DNA of 64,000 nucleotides from Ceratotherium simum simum (lineage: Eukaryota; Chordata; Mammalia; Perissodactyla; Rhinocerotidae), in assembly GCF_000283155.1 (NCBI RefSeq), contig NW_004454171.1, forward strand, positions 15,653,297 to 15,717,296. The letters run 5' to 3'. The notes beneath the pieces were generated by a model that was given only the letters and a program-made list of their open reading frames with translations, was not told the origin of the DNA and ran no database searches. The translations under genes and the position numbers were made by a program. This document shows, piece by piece, positions 1-11,879 of the stretch. Numbering within the stretch: position 1 is the stretch's first letter; each line of letters begins with the position of its first letter.

Positions 1-290
1 GTTTTGTGAGGAAGATCAGCCCTGAGCTAACATCCATGCTAATCCTCCTCTTTTTGCTGAGGAAGACCGGCTCTGAGCTAACATCTATTGCCAATCCTCC
101 CCCTTTTTTTTCCCCCCGAAGCCCCAGAAAATAGTTGTATGTCATAGTTGCACATCCTTCTAGTTGCTGTATGTGGGACGCGGCCTCAGCATGGCCAGAC
201 AAGTGGTGCGTCGGTGCGCGCCCCGGATCCGAACCCGGGCCGCCAGCAGCAGGGCGAGCGCACTTAACCGCTAAGCCACAGGGCCGGCCC
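1..290 (-). repeat. ERE-family tRNA-derived SINE, long form
   Basis: The element reads head-inward from position 290 (gggccggccc) with a tRNA-like B-box region (ggatccgaacc) and two 'gagctaacat' body repeats. It contains the extra segment around the 'agttgtatgtcatagttgcac' stretch (near 135-155) that marks a longer ERE subfamily. The T-rich tail lies at or before base 1, so the left end and target duplication are outside the window. This SINE group is known from equids and other perissodactyls. Confidence 0.9.
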
Positions 291-2295
291 AGAATATAGA
301 TGTTTTTTAAAAAGGTAAGTCAATTAGAGAAGAAAAAATTTGAAAAAATCAAAGAACAAAAGAGAGAATTCTATATTGTCAGGGTCAAGGAGGTAAGTGA
401 ATTAAGAAAGGATAAAGCAAGAATGAATAAATGTTTTAAGGTCAAGAGTAAGAGAACAGAGGGCTTTAGGAAACACAAATAAGCAGATCAAGATGGTACC
501 TATTCAGGATATTCAATTTAATACCATTCAATTCATTCATTCAACAATAGATACCATACACTTCCTATGTGCCAGGAACTTTGCTACGATCTAAGCTCGG
601 TGCCCAATTAAACTGAAACCAACTGTAATTTGTTGACTGTTCGTCATTTACCCATGTGCCAGGCACTGATAAGACTGCGATGAATAAGGTAGGGCTTTGA
701 AGAGCAATCCAAAAGAGCAATTTTGAATATTGAAGGATTTTCATATTTTGAGCCCATCGAGACTTAAAAAGGAAACAGGAAGCATATAAATTGTGGGGGG
801 ACCCACATAAGAAACAAGGGGCAAATAATTTAGTAAGTTGTTTATCTGGGACTTTTGCTTCAAAGGTTGACTCAGCATAAAAAAAGGACTAACTAGGAGG
901 TATATCACACTTATACTGTGAAACTATTTTTTTTCCAATAAATCACTCTGTTTTCTTTAAGCTCATATTATAAAAATACATGTTTTACTGCTAATGAGAC
1001 AATTTGGGTACATACTGGAAAAAAGGAGGAGATCACAAAAGGAGGCAGAAATCTGTCTGTGCAGGCATTATTGGGTATATGGACTAACGATCATAAAAAT
1101 ATTATGATAAAGAAATACTAAATATGATGAGAATGAGATTTCTTTACAAAATGGTATAGCAATACTAGGGCTGGGTACAGTTTTCTTATACACAGTGAGA
1201 TCAAAACGGTAGCAAGGAAAAAAGAGTTAAAAATATCAAAAATCCAAAGACCAGGATAGAGAATTCGGATGGCAATCAAGACAATAGAGCCAAAATCTAT
1301 AAAAATGAGGGAAAGACACATCATCACTTAAAGACACAAAGTGCAAGAAGGCCAGTGAGAATCTGTGCTTATTCACATGAGAGAAATAAAATGTAAAAAG
1401 AAATCGAAAAATGAAAATGAATTCAGCTGAAAAGAAAATAAATACATGAGGATTTGGATAATATCATCCAAATACCAAGAATGACAAATTGAGTAGCTTC
1501 TGTACAGTCTTCTTATACATGACTTACACTCATCATACTATGTACAGTATACAATTATGCTGAAAGAGAATTTTTTTATAGTCTTTGGGAACAACAGGGA
1601 AATGTTAAGGCAGCTCTTGTACCCGCTCTTAGAAGGAAGGCTAAGAATGCTAAACTCAGTTCAACCCTCATGAGTTTCAACTTTAGGACAGTAGGATACA
1701 GCAACTGTTGGTGCCCTGTCTTTGAACCCTCCTGCCCTTGTTGAAAGCTGTCAGAAGACAGAACTCCTACTGAAGAGAAAAAACGTTCAAAATAGAAACT
1801 TATAAGATAGCTATCATGAAAAAGGCGCTGTGGACAGACTTTAATATTCAATCCAAATAAATATCAGAGAGCTATGCTTATAAATTAAAAACAATGTATA
1901 CTTGACAATTAACACACTAAGCAATTTAAAAAGAGTATAGAAAAGAGAAAGTAGAGGATGCTACATTTTCATTTTCATTGAAAATTGGTAGTAAAATGCA
2001 AGCTATTGGCCAGGATAGTAAACATCAGTCCAAGAAAAGACTGTAGAAGATGTCAAGACAGCACTCAAGTTTTTCACTCTGTGGAATTTGGGAGCTAGTT
2101 AGCGAAGAGAGGAATTAGAATAAGTGACCTACAGTAGTTTGCAAGGGATTAATGAAAAAAATGGAGAAAGAGGAAAACCATATACTGAGGATTTGGGCAT
2201 AAAATTTCTCTGGGATAATTAAAATCTAGAAACAAACAAATTGATAAGTATCAAGAGAAGAATTTGCCATGGTCCTAGCTGTTACCTGTTAAATG
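291..2295. other. Intron-like unique sequence with a weak old-repeat trace
   Basis: There is no gene. A 60-residue lysine-rich frame at 300-482 has no recognisable motif. Around 530-700 two stretches ('tcattcattcaac', 'atgtgccaggcact') resemble the common old mammalian repeat carrying 'atttattgagcacctactatgtgccaggcac', but they are too decayed to delimit. The rest is AT-rich single-copy-looking sequence. Confidence 0.5.
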
Positions 2296-2299
2296 TTTG

Positions 2300-2490
2300 T
2301 GCTTTAACAAAGCCAGCAGGGGAGTAATCTTATCCCCATTTTAGAGATGGGATAATTGAAGCCTAGAGAAATCAGTAACCAGCTCAGCTGTGCTCAGCAG
2401 AGACGCTGTCTCTGATAAGTTAGAGACAGCGTCTGAACACAAGCCATCTAGTGTCCTAAAGGTTATGTACTTTGCCACTATGCCACACTA
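2300..2490 (+). repeat. MIR SINE carrying a hairpin
   Basis: The segment 'cccattttagagatgggataattgaagcctagagaaatcagtaa' (in two readable halves from about 2337) is the MIR core, followed by 'gaacacaagccatctagtgtcctaaagg...actttgccactatgcc', the MIR right arm. A perfect inverted repeat at 2401-2434 interrupts the middle (see findings). Confidence 0.75.
2401..2434. repeat. Perfect 13-bp inverted repeat, 8-nt loop
   Basis: The arm agacgctgtctct (2401-2413) is exactly complementary to agagacagcgtct (2422-2434), with gataagtt between them. It would form a 13-bp hairpin. It lies inside the MIR at a place where the consensus has no such palindrome, so the left arm was probably copied from the right. 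Confidence 0.9.
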
Positions 2491-2499
2491 CTACAACAC

Positions 2500-2925
2500 T
2501 TCTTATTTTGTTGATATAAAGAAAATTTCCCAACTAGTAAATGAAAAATAATAAAAAATGTTTACAGACAATGCTAAATGTACTAGTATCCTGAATTCTT
2601 AAGAGAGGATCATTAAATATTAGAGAAATTTAGTTGATGTCACAGTAAAAGCAATAAAAAGCCTTGGGCTTAAAATGACTCCATAAATGCATCCATTTTG
2701 AATGATATTTTGTTAATAATATGTAGTATATACTAACAATGTACTATACTAACAAATATATGTTTGTATACTAACAAATATATGTAACAAAAACAAATGT
2801 TAATAAAAATAAATAAATATTAATAAAAAAATCAGTAAGAATATATATAATCTGAATTAAACTATCTACCATCTTAAATTAATTGAGATTTATAGGACAT
2901 TATATGCAAATTCATAATACACATT
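2500..2925. other. AT-rich low-complexity sequence
   Basis: This stretch has no gene and is rich in A/T. It contains short direct repeats of 'tatactaacaa' and 'aacaaatatatgt' around 2728-2790, followed by a TAAATAAA-rich run around 2800-2830. Confidence 0.6.
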
Positions 2926-2929
2926 ATTT

Positions 2930-3264
2930 TGAAGGGCACATGGAACAGTTACTAACATATGTTGGGCCATAAAAAGTCTGAATAGATTTCAAAAGACTGA
3001 AATTTTACAAAATATCATCTTAGAACACTTTAAATAAGGAATAAAAAAAAGTAAAACTTCTAGAAAAAACCTAGAAATGTGGCAATTAAACAACTTATTT
3101 CTAAAACATGAATGAGTGAAAGAGAAAATCACAGAGGAAATTATATGATATTTTAAACTGAAGGATGATGAAAATAAAGCACACCAAAGTTTGTGGGATA
3201 AAGCTAAAACAGTATTTAAAGAGAAATTTGTATCATTAGACGCTTTCACAGAAAAGAAGGTCAC
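2930..3264 (+). repeat. L1 ORF2 fragment (endonuclease-RT linker region)
   Basis: The phrases 'catatgttgggccataaaa', 'aaatgtggcaattaaac', 'caccaaagtttgtgggat' and 'tttaaagagaaatttgtat' are diagnostic of LINE-1 ORF2 between the endonuclease and RT domains. Frames are broken by stops, so this is a fossil. Confidence 0.8.
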
Positions 3265-3940
3265 GACAGCACAACGGTGAGATCGGAAGTTCTAGCCCTT
3301 GATCCCTCACGGAGACCAAAAACCAACCAAAAAATTGACTGAAAGTAAACTTATTGGAGCTCTAAAACATAGAAAGGTCTACAGCACCAAACAAACGCCC
3401 AGTCAAGAAAAAGCCACATTCAAAATGTTAGGAAATTTTGTGGCATTTTTGCTTACGCTGGGCCACATTCTAACCTGTTTGGGGCCTACCTGAAGGATTG
3501 GTCTCTCTATCACCAAACTCAGTCAGGTTGGAAAAAAGTGGTGTAACTTGAACCTGAGGCAGGGAGAAACAGCACGTACTGCCTAGGAAAGCTGTAAAGA
3601 GACTAAGAGTTGCAGATGCCTGGGACAAAAGATTACACATGGAGACAGACATGCAATAGATCATCCAAGAGCCTAAGGAGAACCTGAGGGAGGATCCTTA
3701 AGACTTTTAAAAGCATCTGTATATACGGGGAATCAAAACAACAACACACAGGCTCAGGCAAGATGCATGCTCAGAGAAGAACTGAGAAAACCTTAAGCTT
3801 TCTCCTGGGGCTGATCTCAAGCCTCAGAACATGCCCAACTAACTAGCAAAGACTTCCCTAACACAGAGTCATTCTGCAAATGGCTGCTTTTTCACACGCC
3901 CAATTTTCAACAAAAAATATCACAAGGCATAAAGAAACAT
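3265..3940 (+). repeat. Block of different origin inside the L1, resembling L1 5' UTR
   Basis: The flanking sequence is ORF2, but this block has no ORF2 similarity. Its end ('tctcctggggctgatctcaagcctcagaac' in parts, then 'caacaaaaaatatcacaaggcata') resembles the 5' UTR of older mammalian L1 families. Either a second L1 was inserted here, or the copy is a recombinant. The middle (3299-3660) is not recognised. Confidence 0.5.
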
Positions 3941-3959
3941 AAGAAAAGGACTGTAAGAG

Positions 3960-6095
3960 AATATGCCAACACACTGGATTGCCCAGATGAAACAGGCAAC
4001 CTACCAAGATTGAATCATGAAGAAATGGGAAATTTGAACAGACTTATAACAAGGAAGGAGATGAATCAGTAATCAAAAACCTCCCTACAAAAAAAAAATC
4101 AGGACCAGATTTCATTGTCTACCAAATATTTAAAGAAGAACTAACACGAATCTTTCTCAAACTCTTTCACAAAATTGAAGAGGCAAGAACACTTCCTAAC
4201 CTACTCTGAGGCCAGTATTACCCTGATAGGAAAGATAGACAAAGACACAAAGAAACAAAAAAACTACAGACCAATATGCCTGATGAATAAAGATGCAAAA
4301 ATCCTCATCAAAATACTAGCAAGCAGAATACAGTAGCCAAATATATATACACCATGATCAAGTGAGATTAATTTGTAGATTGCTGGGATGGTTTAGCATA
4401 CTAAAATCAATTAGTACCACCCACCACATTAATAGAATTAAGGAAAATAGCCACATAATCATCTCAATTGAGGCAGAAAATGCATTTGACAAAATTCAAC
4501 TCTTTCATGATGAAAACACTCAATAAACTAGGAATAGAAGTAAACTACCTAACATAATAAAGGCCATACATAAAAACCCACAGTTAACATCATACTCAAT
4601 ATTGAAAAACTGAAAGCTTTTTCTCTAAGATCAGGAACAAGACAAGGATGATCACTTTCACCATTGCTATTTAACATATTATTAGAAGTTCCCAACCAGA
4701 GGAATCAGGCAAGAAAAAGAAATAAAAGGCATCCAAATTGGAAAGAAGGTAGTAAAATTATCTGTTTGCAGACAACGTGATCTTACGTTTGGGAAAAACT
4801 AAAGATTCCACACAAAAAAATCCTATTAGAACTAATAGACGAATTTTGCAAAGTTGCAGAATACAAAATCAACATGCAAAAGTCAGTTGTGTTTTAACAG
4901 TAACAGTGAACAATCCAAAAGGAAATTATGAAAACTATTCCATTTACAATCACACTAAAATACTTAGGAATAAACTTAACCAAAGAGGTAAAAGACTTAT
5001 ACACTGAAAACTATAAAACATTTCTGAAAAAATCTCAAGAACACAAATTAATGGAAATACATCCCCAGTTCATTATTGGAAGTCTTAATGTTGTTAAGAT
5101 GTCAGTATTAGCCAAAGCAACAGAGTCATTGCAATCTCTACCAAAATCCCGATGATGTTTTTTACAGAAATAAATAAATCCATTCTAAAATTCACATGGA
5201 ATCTCAAGGGACTCTGAACAGCCAAAATGATTTTGAAAAAGAAGAAGAAAGTTGGAGGACTCACACTTTTTGATATCAAAGCTTAAGATTAAGCTACAGT
5301 AATCAAAACAGTGTAGTACTGGCATCAAGACAAACATAGAAACCATTGGAATAGAACAGAGAGCCCAGAAATAAACTTTCCATATGTGGTCAAAGGATTT
5401 TCAGCAAGAGTACCCAGACTAGTCAATGGGGAAAGGACAGTCTTTTCAACAAATGGTGCTGGGAAAACCGGATATCCATATGCAAAATCATGAAGTTGGA
5501 CCTTTATATCACACGCAGATATTAATTGAAACTAAGTCAAAGCCCTAGATGTACAAGCTATAAAATTGTCAGAAGAAAACCTAGGGGAAAAGCCTCCTGA
5601 CATTGAATTTGGCAACAATTTCTTGGAGATGACACCAAACACAAAGGCAACAAAAGAAAAAATATATAAACTGTACTACATCAAAATTACAGCTTTTGTG
5701 CATCAATGGACACTATCAACAGAGTGAAAAGTCAACCTTAAATCTGAGAAAATATTTGCAAATCATATCCTAAGAGATTAATATCCAGAATATATAAAGA
5801 ACTCCTACAACTCCACAACAAAAAACAAAAACCAAATTCAAAGTGGGCAAAAGACTTGAATAGACATGCAAATTACCAACAAGCACATAAAAATGGTCAC
5901 TGTGCTAGCATTGGGGAAATGCAAATTAAACCCACAATGTGATATCACTTCACACCCACTAGGATGGCTATTATAGAACAACAACAACAACAAAAATAGA
6001 AAATAAATGTTGTCAGGATGTAGAGAAAAGGAATGCTTGTTATATAAGTAAAATTTTATGTTACATATATTTTACCCCAATAAAACAATTCAAAA
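3960..6095 (+). repeat. L1 ORF2 RT to 3' end, degenerate
   Basis: The order of RT and post-RT phrases is preserved: 'caacctaccaagattgaatc' near 3999, 'gatcaggaacaagacaagg' near 4630, 'ctgtttgcagacaacgtgatc' near 4762, and 'gagcccagaaataaac' near 5360. It ends near 'ccccaataaaacaattc'. The conserved RT active-site tetrad FADD reads FADN here (around 4764-4775), so the second aspartate is lost. Multiple stops and frameshifts make it inert. It runs on the plus strand, antisense to MALRD1. Confidence 0.85.
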
Positions 6096-6099
6096 AAGA

Positions 6100-7883
6100 T
6101 TCATTTGAATAGGAAGCAAATTCAAGTTATTACATTTTTGAAGAAAAGCATTAGTTCTATTCACATCCAATATTTAATATCTTCCAATACTTTGCTTTAC
6201 TTCTGTTACCATTATTACATAAAGAAAACAAAGACTTTTTATCTTAAACATCATATATATAAAAACACCCTAAAATCCCCTCTAATTTACATGGTATATC
6301 TTACCAACATTATCATTTCCTATAGGTTTCATGACATGAAAAATATGAGAAGCACAGCTATATTCAAGCCTCTTTTCCTATTGGTTGGCTAGTTAACTTA
6401 GTTGTAGGAATAGAGGAACTGAAAGTCAATGGAGAAACGGCAGTGAGCAGAAAGATAGTGCTCTGTTTCCAAAAATTAGTGTCTGTAATGGAGAGACAAG
6501 AACTGCTTGGAGATACCTTCCTGTGAAAAGCAGTTTTGCTTATTCTATAATCTAAAATCAGCACAAGCCTGCTAGCTTAGGAGCTGAAAGAAATGTACAA
6601 GCAGTGTATGTTAACAGGCAATAGGCTTGTCAGGTGTAAATGACAATCATAAGTAGGCAAATGAGTCAAGGTTTTCCAGTCAGATTCTGACTCCTTCAAT
6701 GTTACCAGGGTCTGAAAAAAATTGAGAAAGTGTCCTATGCTCAAAATTTAAATGATTCCTGTATTTGAATATCCACGTCGGGAAATGCCTTTCCAGATGT
6801 TAAAGGTTATGCTGTGTTAGATTTTAAACACTTCCACTCTTGCACCATTTTTTTTTAAAGCCGCACTGTGCTGAACTAGAGATTAAATTAGTAATAGAGC
6901 ATGAGTAAGTAACAGCTATGAAGTCTAAAACTACCTACTCTACCGTCATACACAGAACTCTGGCCCTCAGATTTATATATTCATTGAGAGAGCAGATAAG
7001 TTGGTCCTAGTTCTTAACCTCCTCATGATCACATTTACGTGAGAGGATTCACCTTGTGCCATTTCTTCCCTGTGCTTTGCCACCAGAGTTCAACAGCAGT
7101 ACTTGAATACCTTGTATACTTTGTTAAGGCTGATCATGAATTATCACTCTTTGACCTTTACATTATTTTACAGCTTTGCTCATCAGCAATTGCTGTTATT
7201 GGTTATTTATAGCATTGCTGGTCTATGATGGAGAGGCCAATCTAAATTCTGAATATATAAAAGATGCAGATCATGTTGGAAGTATTTTAAAATGTAAACA
7301 AATATCACCATAGTATTTTCTGGCTCATTCTCTGTTTTTCTAATAGTATAAGTACAGAATGTTACAACTGGAATCCATACTAAGACAATGCTAGTAATGA
7401 AAGGGAAATGGTACAAGCTATAACAGTTAAGCACTGTTAAAAGAGAAATCTTTTTTGATTTAAACATGAACAGTGAATGGGTCTAGTCCAGGATAATTTA
7501 GGAGCATATTTTTCCATTTCATAAAAAGTATATCATGTCCTTTCATTTTACACTAGGCTTTGAAATATGATGATTCTATTGACTGCAACTATCGGATGTT
7601 CATATTTATATGTTTTTGAAATTTTGTTGATAAAAATTAAATTACTGAATTTAATTTAAAAATAATTTAATAATAAATAAAAATTTATAAAATCATTTAT
7701 TTTTTAAAAATCTACTTTTTCTAATTAACTCACTAAAACCTTTCCCTGAATACTATTTTGTGTTCATGACATTCTAGCCAACAATACTAATGTGTTTGCT
7801 TAGAAAACTTTGTGTCCAATTTAAAAGACACTGAAAAGTAATCCCTGGAAGGAAATTTAGATCTCTACTTTAAAAAGAATATG
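6100..7883. other. Unique-looking intron sequence
   Basis: There is no coding exon, RNA gene or well-preserved repeat. Short frames (95 residues at 6105-6392 plus; 86 residues at 7467-7207 minus) lack family motifs and codon character. The AT content rises near 7620-7720, where TTAATTTAAAA-type runs occur. Confidence 0.55.
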
Positions 7884-7894
7884 AGAAAATTTAA

Positions 7895-8164
7895 CTTCAT
7901 TTCTTTATTTATTTTTTTTGTGAGGAAGACCAGCCCTGAGCTAACATCTATTGCCAATTCTCCTCCTTTTTTCTCCCCCCTTTTCTCCCCAAAGCCCCAG
8001 TAGATAGTTGTATGTCATGGTTGCACATCCTTGTAGTTGCTGTATGTGGGACGCTGCCTCAGCATGGCCAGACAAGCGGTGTGTCGGTGTGCGCCCGGGA
8101 TCTGAACCCAGGCCACCAGTAGCGGAGCACATGCACTTGACTGCTAAGCCACGGGGTCGGCCCA
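7895..8164 (-). repeat. ERE-family SINE, long form, with target duplication
   Basis: The head is at about 8163 (ggggtcggccc), and the body shows 'gaggaagaccagccctgagc'. The tail at the left end is a reversed A/T-rich run (cttcatttctttatttattt). The element is flanked by an 11-bp target duplication agaaaatttaa at 7884-7894 and 8165-8175, which fixes both ends. Confidence 0.92.
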
Positions 8165-8175
8165 AGAAAATTTAA

Positions 8176-8925
8176 TTTTAAACCTAGTGATTTCCCCAAA
8201 GAAATTCTAGCTCAAGACATTTTTCTGTGACTTTCTTCTATTTTACAAGAAACTTCATACATCTCATGTAAAATATATCCAAAGTTAATAAAGTAAAATA
8301 TCCGCGCATATGAGTTAAGAACATAATTTATAAAGAAATAATCCATGAAAGCATTAAAATTCTATCTATAGCACCTTAGAAAAGAGAACTAATTTTATCC
8401 TCAAAATTTTATTATTGTCACCAATCTCCTTTGGCTTTGCCTTCAGCTTCTCTTTATCTTTTAAGAACACTTCTCTTTTGGTACAAATATTAAATATTTC
8501 AACTTTGTTGTCTTTTCATCATTCATGATGCCCCTCTTTTCTCACACTCACCTGAGATGAGATCAGCACTATACTAGGTGTTGACTAAAACAGTCAAATT
8601 AGCACCCTTTCCCTTGAGAGACTTACAGTATCATGAAGGAGTTAGACAAGTAAATTGATATTGATGGTATTCTGGGACTTGTGCTGTAATACAGATAATA
8701 CCCAGAGAAGAAATATTTGAATTAGACTGGAGAAAGCAATCAGGGAATGTTTCCCAGAAGAGTTGACTTTCAACTAAGTTTGGAAAGATGGTTAGGAGAT
8801 TGTTGAACGGGCACCATGGCATGAGATAGAGTCATATTTATAGAATAAATAGATTTGTTGGATGGATGGGAGAGTGGGCTGATGATGAGGCCAAAATAAG
8901 AAGGCTGAGCCAGAAAATAATAGAT
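8176..8925. other. Intron with an old repeat trace
   Basis: Most of this stretch is unfeatured. Around 8690-8800, 'gaatgtttcccagaagagttgac' resembles the old mammalian repeat with 'aggcttcctggaggaggtgac', so an ancient element probably lies here, but it cannot be classed. Confidence 0.4.
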
Positions 8926-8929
8926 CTGG

Positions 8930-9062
8930 ATGGATGTGTTAACTAATCCTACTGTGGTAATCATTTTGCAATATATGCATATATAGAAGCACTACTTTTA
9001 CACTTTAAACTTACACAATGTCATATGTCAATTATTTCTCAATAAAGCTGGAAACAAAAAAA
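8930..9062 (+). repeat. L1 3' UTR end
   Basis: The phrases 'ggatgtgttaactaatcc', 'ggtaatcattttgcaatata', 'acttacacaatgtcatatg' and 'tctcaataaagctgg', followed by an A-rich tail, are the 3' end of an L1M-type LINE. The same tail ends the larger L1 at about 33770. Confidence 0.85.
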
Positions 9063-9855
9063 GATCTTAAGACCAAGTTAAGGAGATGAAGGACATCTAC
9101 TTAGAGGTCTACTAGCACCTTAAACTAAAGAACAAAAAAATAAAATCAATCAGGCATCTTTTTCTGTTTCCACAGAAAGTTCCTAATTGGACTTCTGCCA
9201 ATCCAGATTTCCAAGTTAAAAATTAATAGTGCTTTTTAGTTTTTCACCTGGCATTTCCAATTAATCATCAATTGTATCACGTTTACACTGTACACATATC
9301 ACATCAACTTACATAGTCTTTCTATCGTCCTTCCTAATTTTAATCCCTACTCATCACTTGCTCAGAATATTTCAACGAGAGAGCTCCCATGCACAAAGTG
9401 ATGCACTACTCCAATCAGTCCCTGTTACCAATAACTTCTGTAAGAAAGGAAATCCTCGCATAGCCTTCCCTTCATCAACTGTCTCTTTTCCATCACTCCA
9501 CTGTTTGCATAATAGCCTCAGCTCTGAAGGTCTCTATAGAATGCATCACCCAGGTTCCTTTAGCTTCTGACTTCTGATTAGATTTGTCTAACGTAAGACA
9601 CTAGCAGGAGATTGGAAGGTGAGAGGAAAGAACGTTCAGGGTAGTTATTCCCACAACCCCAATCCCTTCCCTCTCTGCCTCACCATGGTTCTGGCAGGAA
9701 GCTATACTCTTAAAGCCTTTTCTACCTTGGGGCAATGCCTCTTCTATAGCTCCAGCTTTCCCTAGATTCCTATAACCCAGTCTCCTTCCTTTGTCCCTTC
9801 AGGTTTAGGGATAGTAAGGGCTTCCTTCTGTGGCTAGTCTTTGGGTGCAGCACCA
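9063..9855. other. Unique-looking intron sequence
   Basis: No feature is recognised. A 70-residue frame at 9358-9570 has no motif. Base composition is locally more GC-balanced than its neighbours (around 9600-9900). Confidence 0.5.
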
Positions 9856-9859
9856 ACCC

Positions 9860-10060
9860 TGCCCATGACCAGGTTGACATCATAGAGGCGAACAGTATAC
9901 CTGGCAGTATTTGTCCTGCTGTAACTACTGGCTTAAAACTCATTTTTCCTATTATACTGTGAGCCCTTTGAGGGTAGAGGGGTGTTTTTTTCTATCTCAA
10001 GAATCTCAGGTTTTAGTACAATGTTTGGAATAAAAGATCCCAGCTAATGTAAATTTCCAA
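9860..10060 (+). repeat. Probable L2 LINE 3' fragment
   Basis: 'attatactgtgagcccttt' followed by 'gagggtagaggggtg' matches the common L2 3' phrase ('agactgtgagctccttgagggcaggg'). It is short and divergent, with uncertain ends. Confidence 0.5.
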
Positions 10061-10715
10061 ATTCAGAGAAAGAAAGAGATGCAATTCAATCTTAATAAAG
10101 GAATTATTTTGCACTAAGAATGTGATAAATCAAGGACAGCTGAAGTAAGAAGGCAGTGCAATAGGTTAATACTGTATGGGGCAAGACTGGTTTTGTTGGT
10201 TTTAGAACGTTAAAAGAATGATGCTACACTTTGTAATCTGGATTTTGAGCTTGTACAAGTCAGCATTATGAAAGACAAATGAATTGGAAATTATAAGGTT
10301 TAAGGTTTTTCTATTACCATAAATCTAAATTTAACAGTTGTTATATCATTGCTAAGTGAACCAGAATTTCTTTTGATTTTGCTTGCCAAATGGATTTCAG
10401 GAGAGGTAGATTCTGACAGAAGAGATGTGTGGGACATAAAATTTTCTTTAGTGAAGAGATGGCAATCAGAATAGAACTTGAGCTTTCTCCAATGTGGTGA
10501 CTTTGACATTTTGATTAGAGCCTTCAAAGAAGAACAGTCCCCAATACTTAACGATCTATAATGTCTATTATTTTCTCTGGTTCATTTTTATTAAAAAACA
10601 GAAGGAATTTTTACCAAAACATATCTATTTATATTTTTGGCTATATTTATATCTGGTCATATTTATGTCTCTTAAATTGATTTATTACATGTGGGATTCT
10701 ATATAGTATACCCAA
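10061..10715. other. Unique-looking intron sequence
   Basis: No gene or clear repeat is seen. A 75-residue frame on the minus strand (10527-10300) shows no motif. Confidence 0.5.
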
Positions 10716-10721
10716 ATAGTG

Positions 10722-10795
10722 GTACTATGGACCACTATTGTTAAAAGTACTATGGACCACTATTGCTAAGTATTACGGACTGTTATTGTTAAAAT
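10722..10795 (+). repeat. Three-unit short tandem duplication
   Basis: gtactatggaccactattg occurs exactly at 10722-10740 and 10747-10765, with a diverged third unit from 10770 (gtattacggactgttattg). The spacing is 25 then 23 bp. The first copy also forms a 9-bp inverted repeat with the preceding aatagtggt (10715-10723 with 10731-10739). Confidence 0.85.
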
Positions 10796-11835
10796 CTATG
10801 GAAAGTTTCATGGATTCAGTTGTCAAAGTCATTCAGTACATAAATACTAATGCTATGAATCATGTCCAGTTTATGGAACCACTGAAAGAAATAGAGGGCA
10901 ATGAATTTAATGATTGTATGTTCTTTGCCAAAACTTGTTGCGAATAGTGGAAGAATTCTATAAAGATTTAATGTACTGTTAACTCCAGTTCAAGATTTTC
11001 TTGAAACAAAGGGAATGTTTACCAAATAACCAATAATCAAAGAAAAAACTGGCAGTATGATTTACTTTTTCTGACCTATATTACTATCACACTGCATATG
11101 AACAAGCTAAATTTGAAACTTCAAGAAATAAAAAAAGTTTAGTTGTAACTTTGTGATTACATCATAAAGGTGACAAGTACAATAATTTATGTTGAAACTG
11201 AAGCTTTTCATAATACAAATCAAGAATAGTGACATTCTATGCTTTTCAATATAAATCAACATGCAGGTTAATTTAAATACAGTTGTAGCATTGTTTCAAT
11301 TGTCTACAAATCCACAAGAAAAAATTGAAGAATGTTTTGCTGACATTGATGAATTTAGAGTTGTTTTTCAGTTTCTGATATAGTCATTTGAAATTGATGT
11401 TAGTAACGCTAAGTTGATGAAAGGATTTGAACCAGTTTCTTAATATGATGTGAATATGAAAGGAAAATACTATTTTGATATTGGACCCTTAAGTACATTT
11501 GGAACAACATGAATCATACTTTTTCCAACTTAAATTTTATAAAGTCTAGATAGAGAACAACTATTTCCAATGGAAATTCAGTGCTCAAATTGCAACGTGG
11601 AATGTAAAATTCACTCTGGATATTGAAGATTGATTATAAAAAAGGCACACAAAATGTCTCAATTTTATATTGAGTACATGTTGAAATGAAAAGTTTGTAT
11701 ACATTGAGTTAAATAAATATTTTGTTAGAAATAATCTCATCTATTTTTATTTTCGTGTAATGTGGCTACTAAAAACTTTTAGAATTACATGTGTGGCTTG
11801 CAGTATTTCTATTGCACAGCACTAATATAGAATTC
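10790..11835 (+). pseudogene. Decayed hAT (Charlie-like) DNA-transposon transposase
   Basis: A frame ending at 10947 reads FMDSVVKVIQYINTNAMNH and then QFMEPLKEIEGNEFND. This resembles the hAT/Charlie transposase segment (also in the domesticated ZBED5/FAM200 proteins) that precedes the RWLSRG motif. After several stops, frame-shifted pieces continue the same order: FLETKGMFTK, then LLFLTYITITLHMNKLNLKLQE, corresponding to the 'FL..KG...L..LAFL.DIT.HLN.LN..LQG' segment. The 3' end near 11760-11825 ('atgtggctactaaaaac', 'ttctattgcacagcactaat') resembles a hAT-type terminus of the MER1 group. Stops at many positions show it is dead. Similarity is read by eye; the exact Charlie subfamily is not known to me. 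The left terminal repeat was not identified, so the left boundary is approximate. Confidence 0.7.
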
Positions 11836-11879
11836 TACATATGTGAATTAGTTCACTTGTTAATTCTATTGTTAATTTT

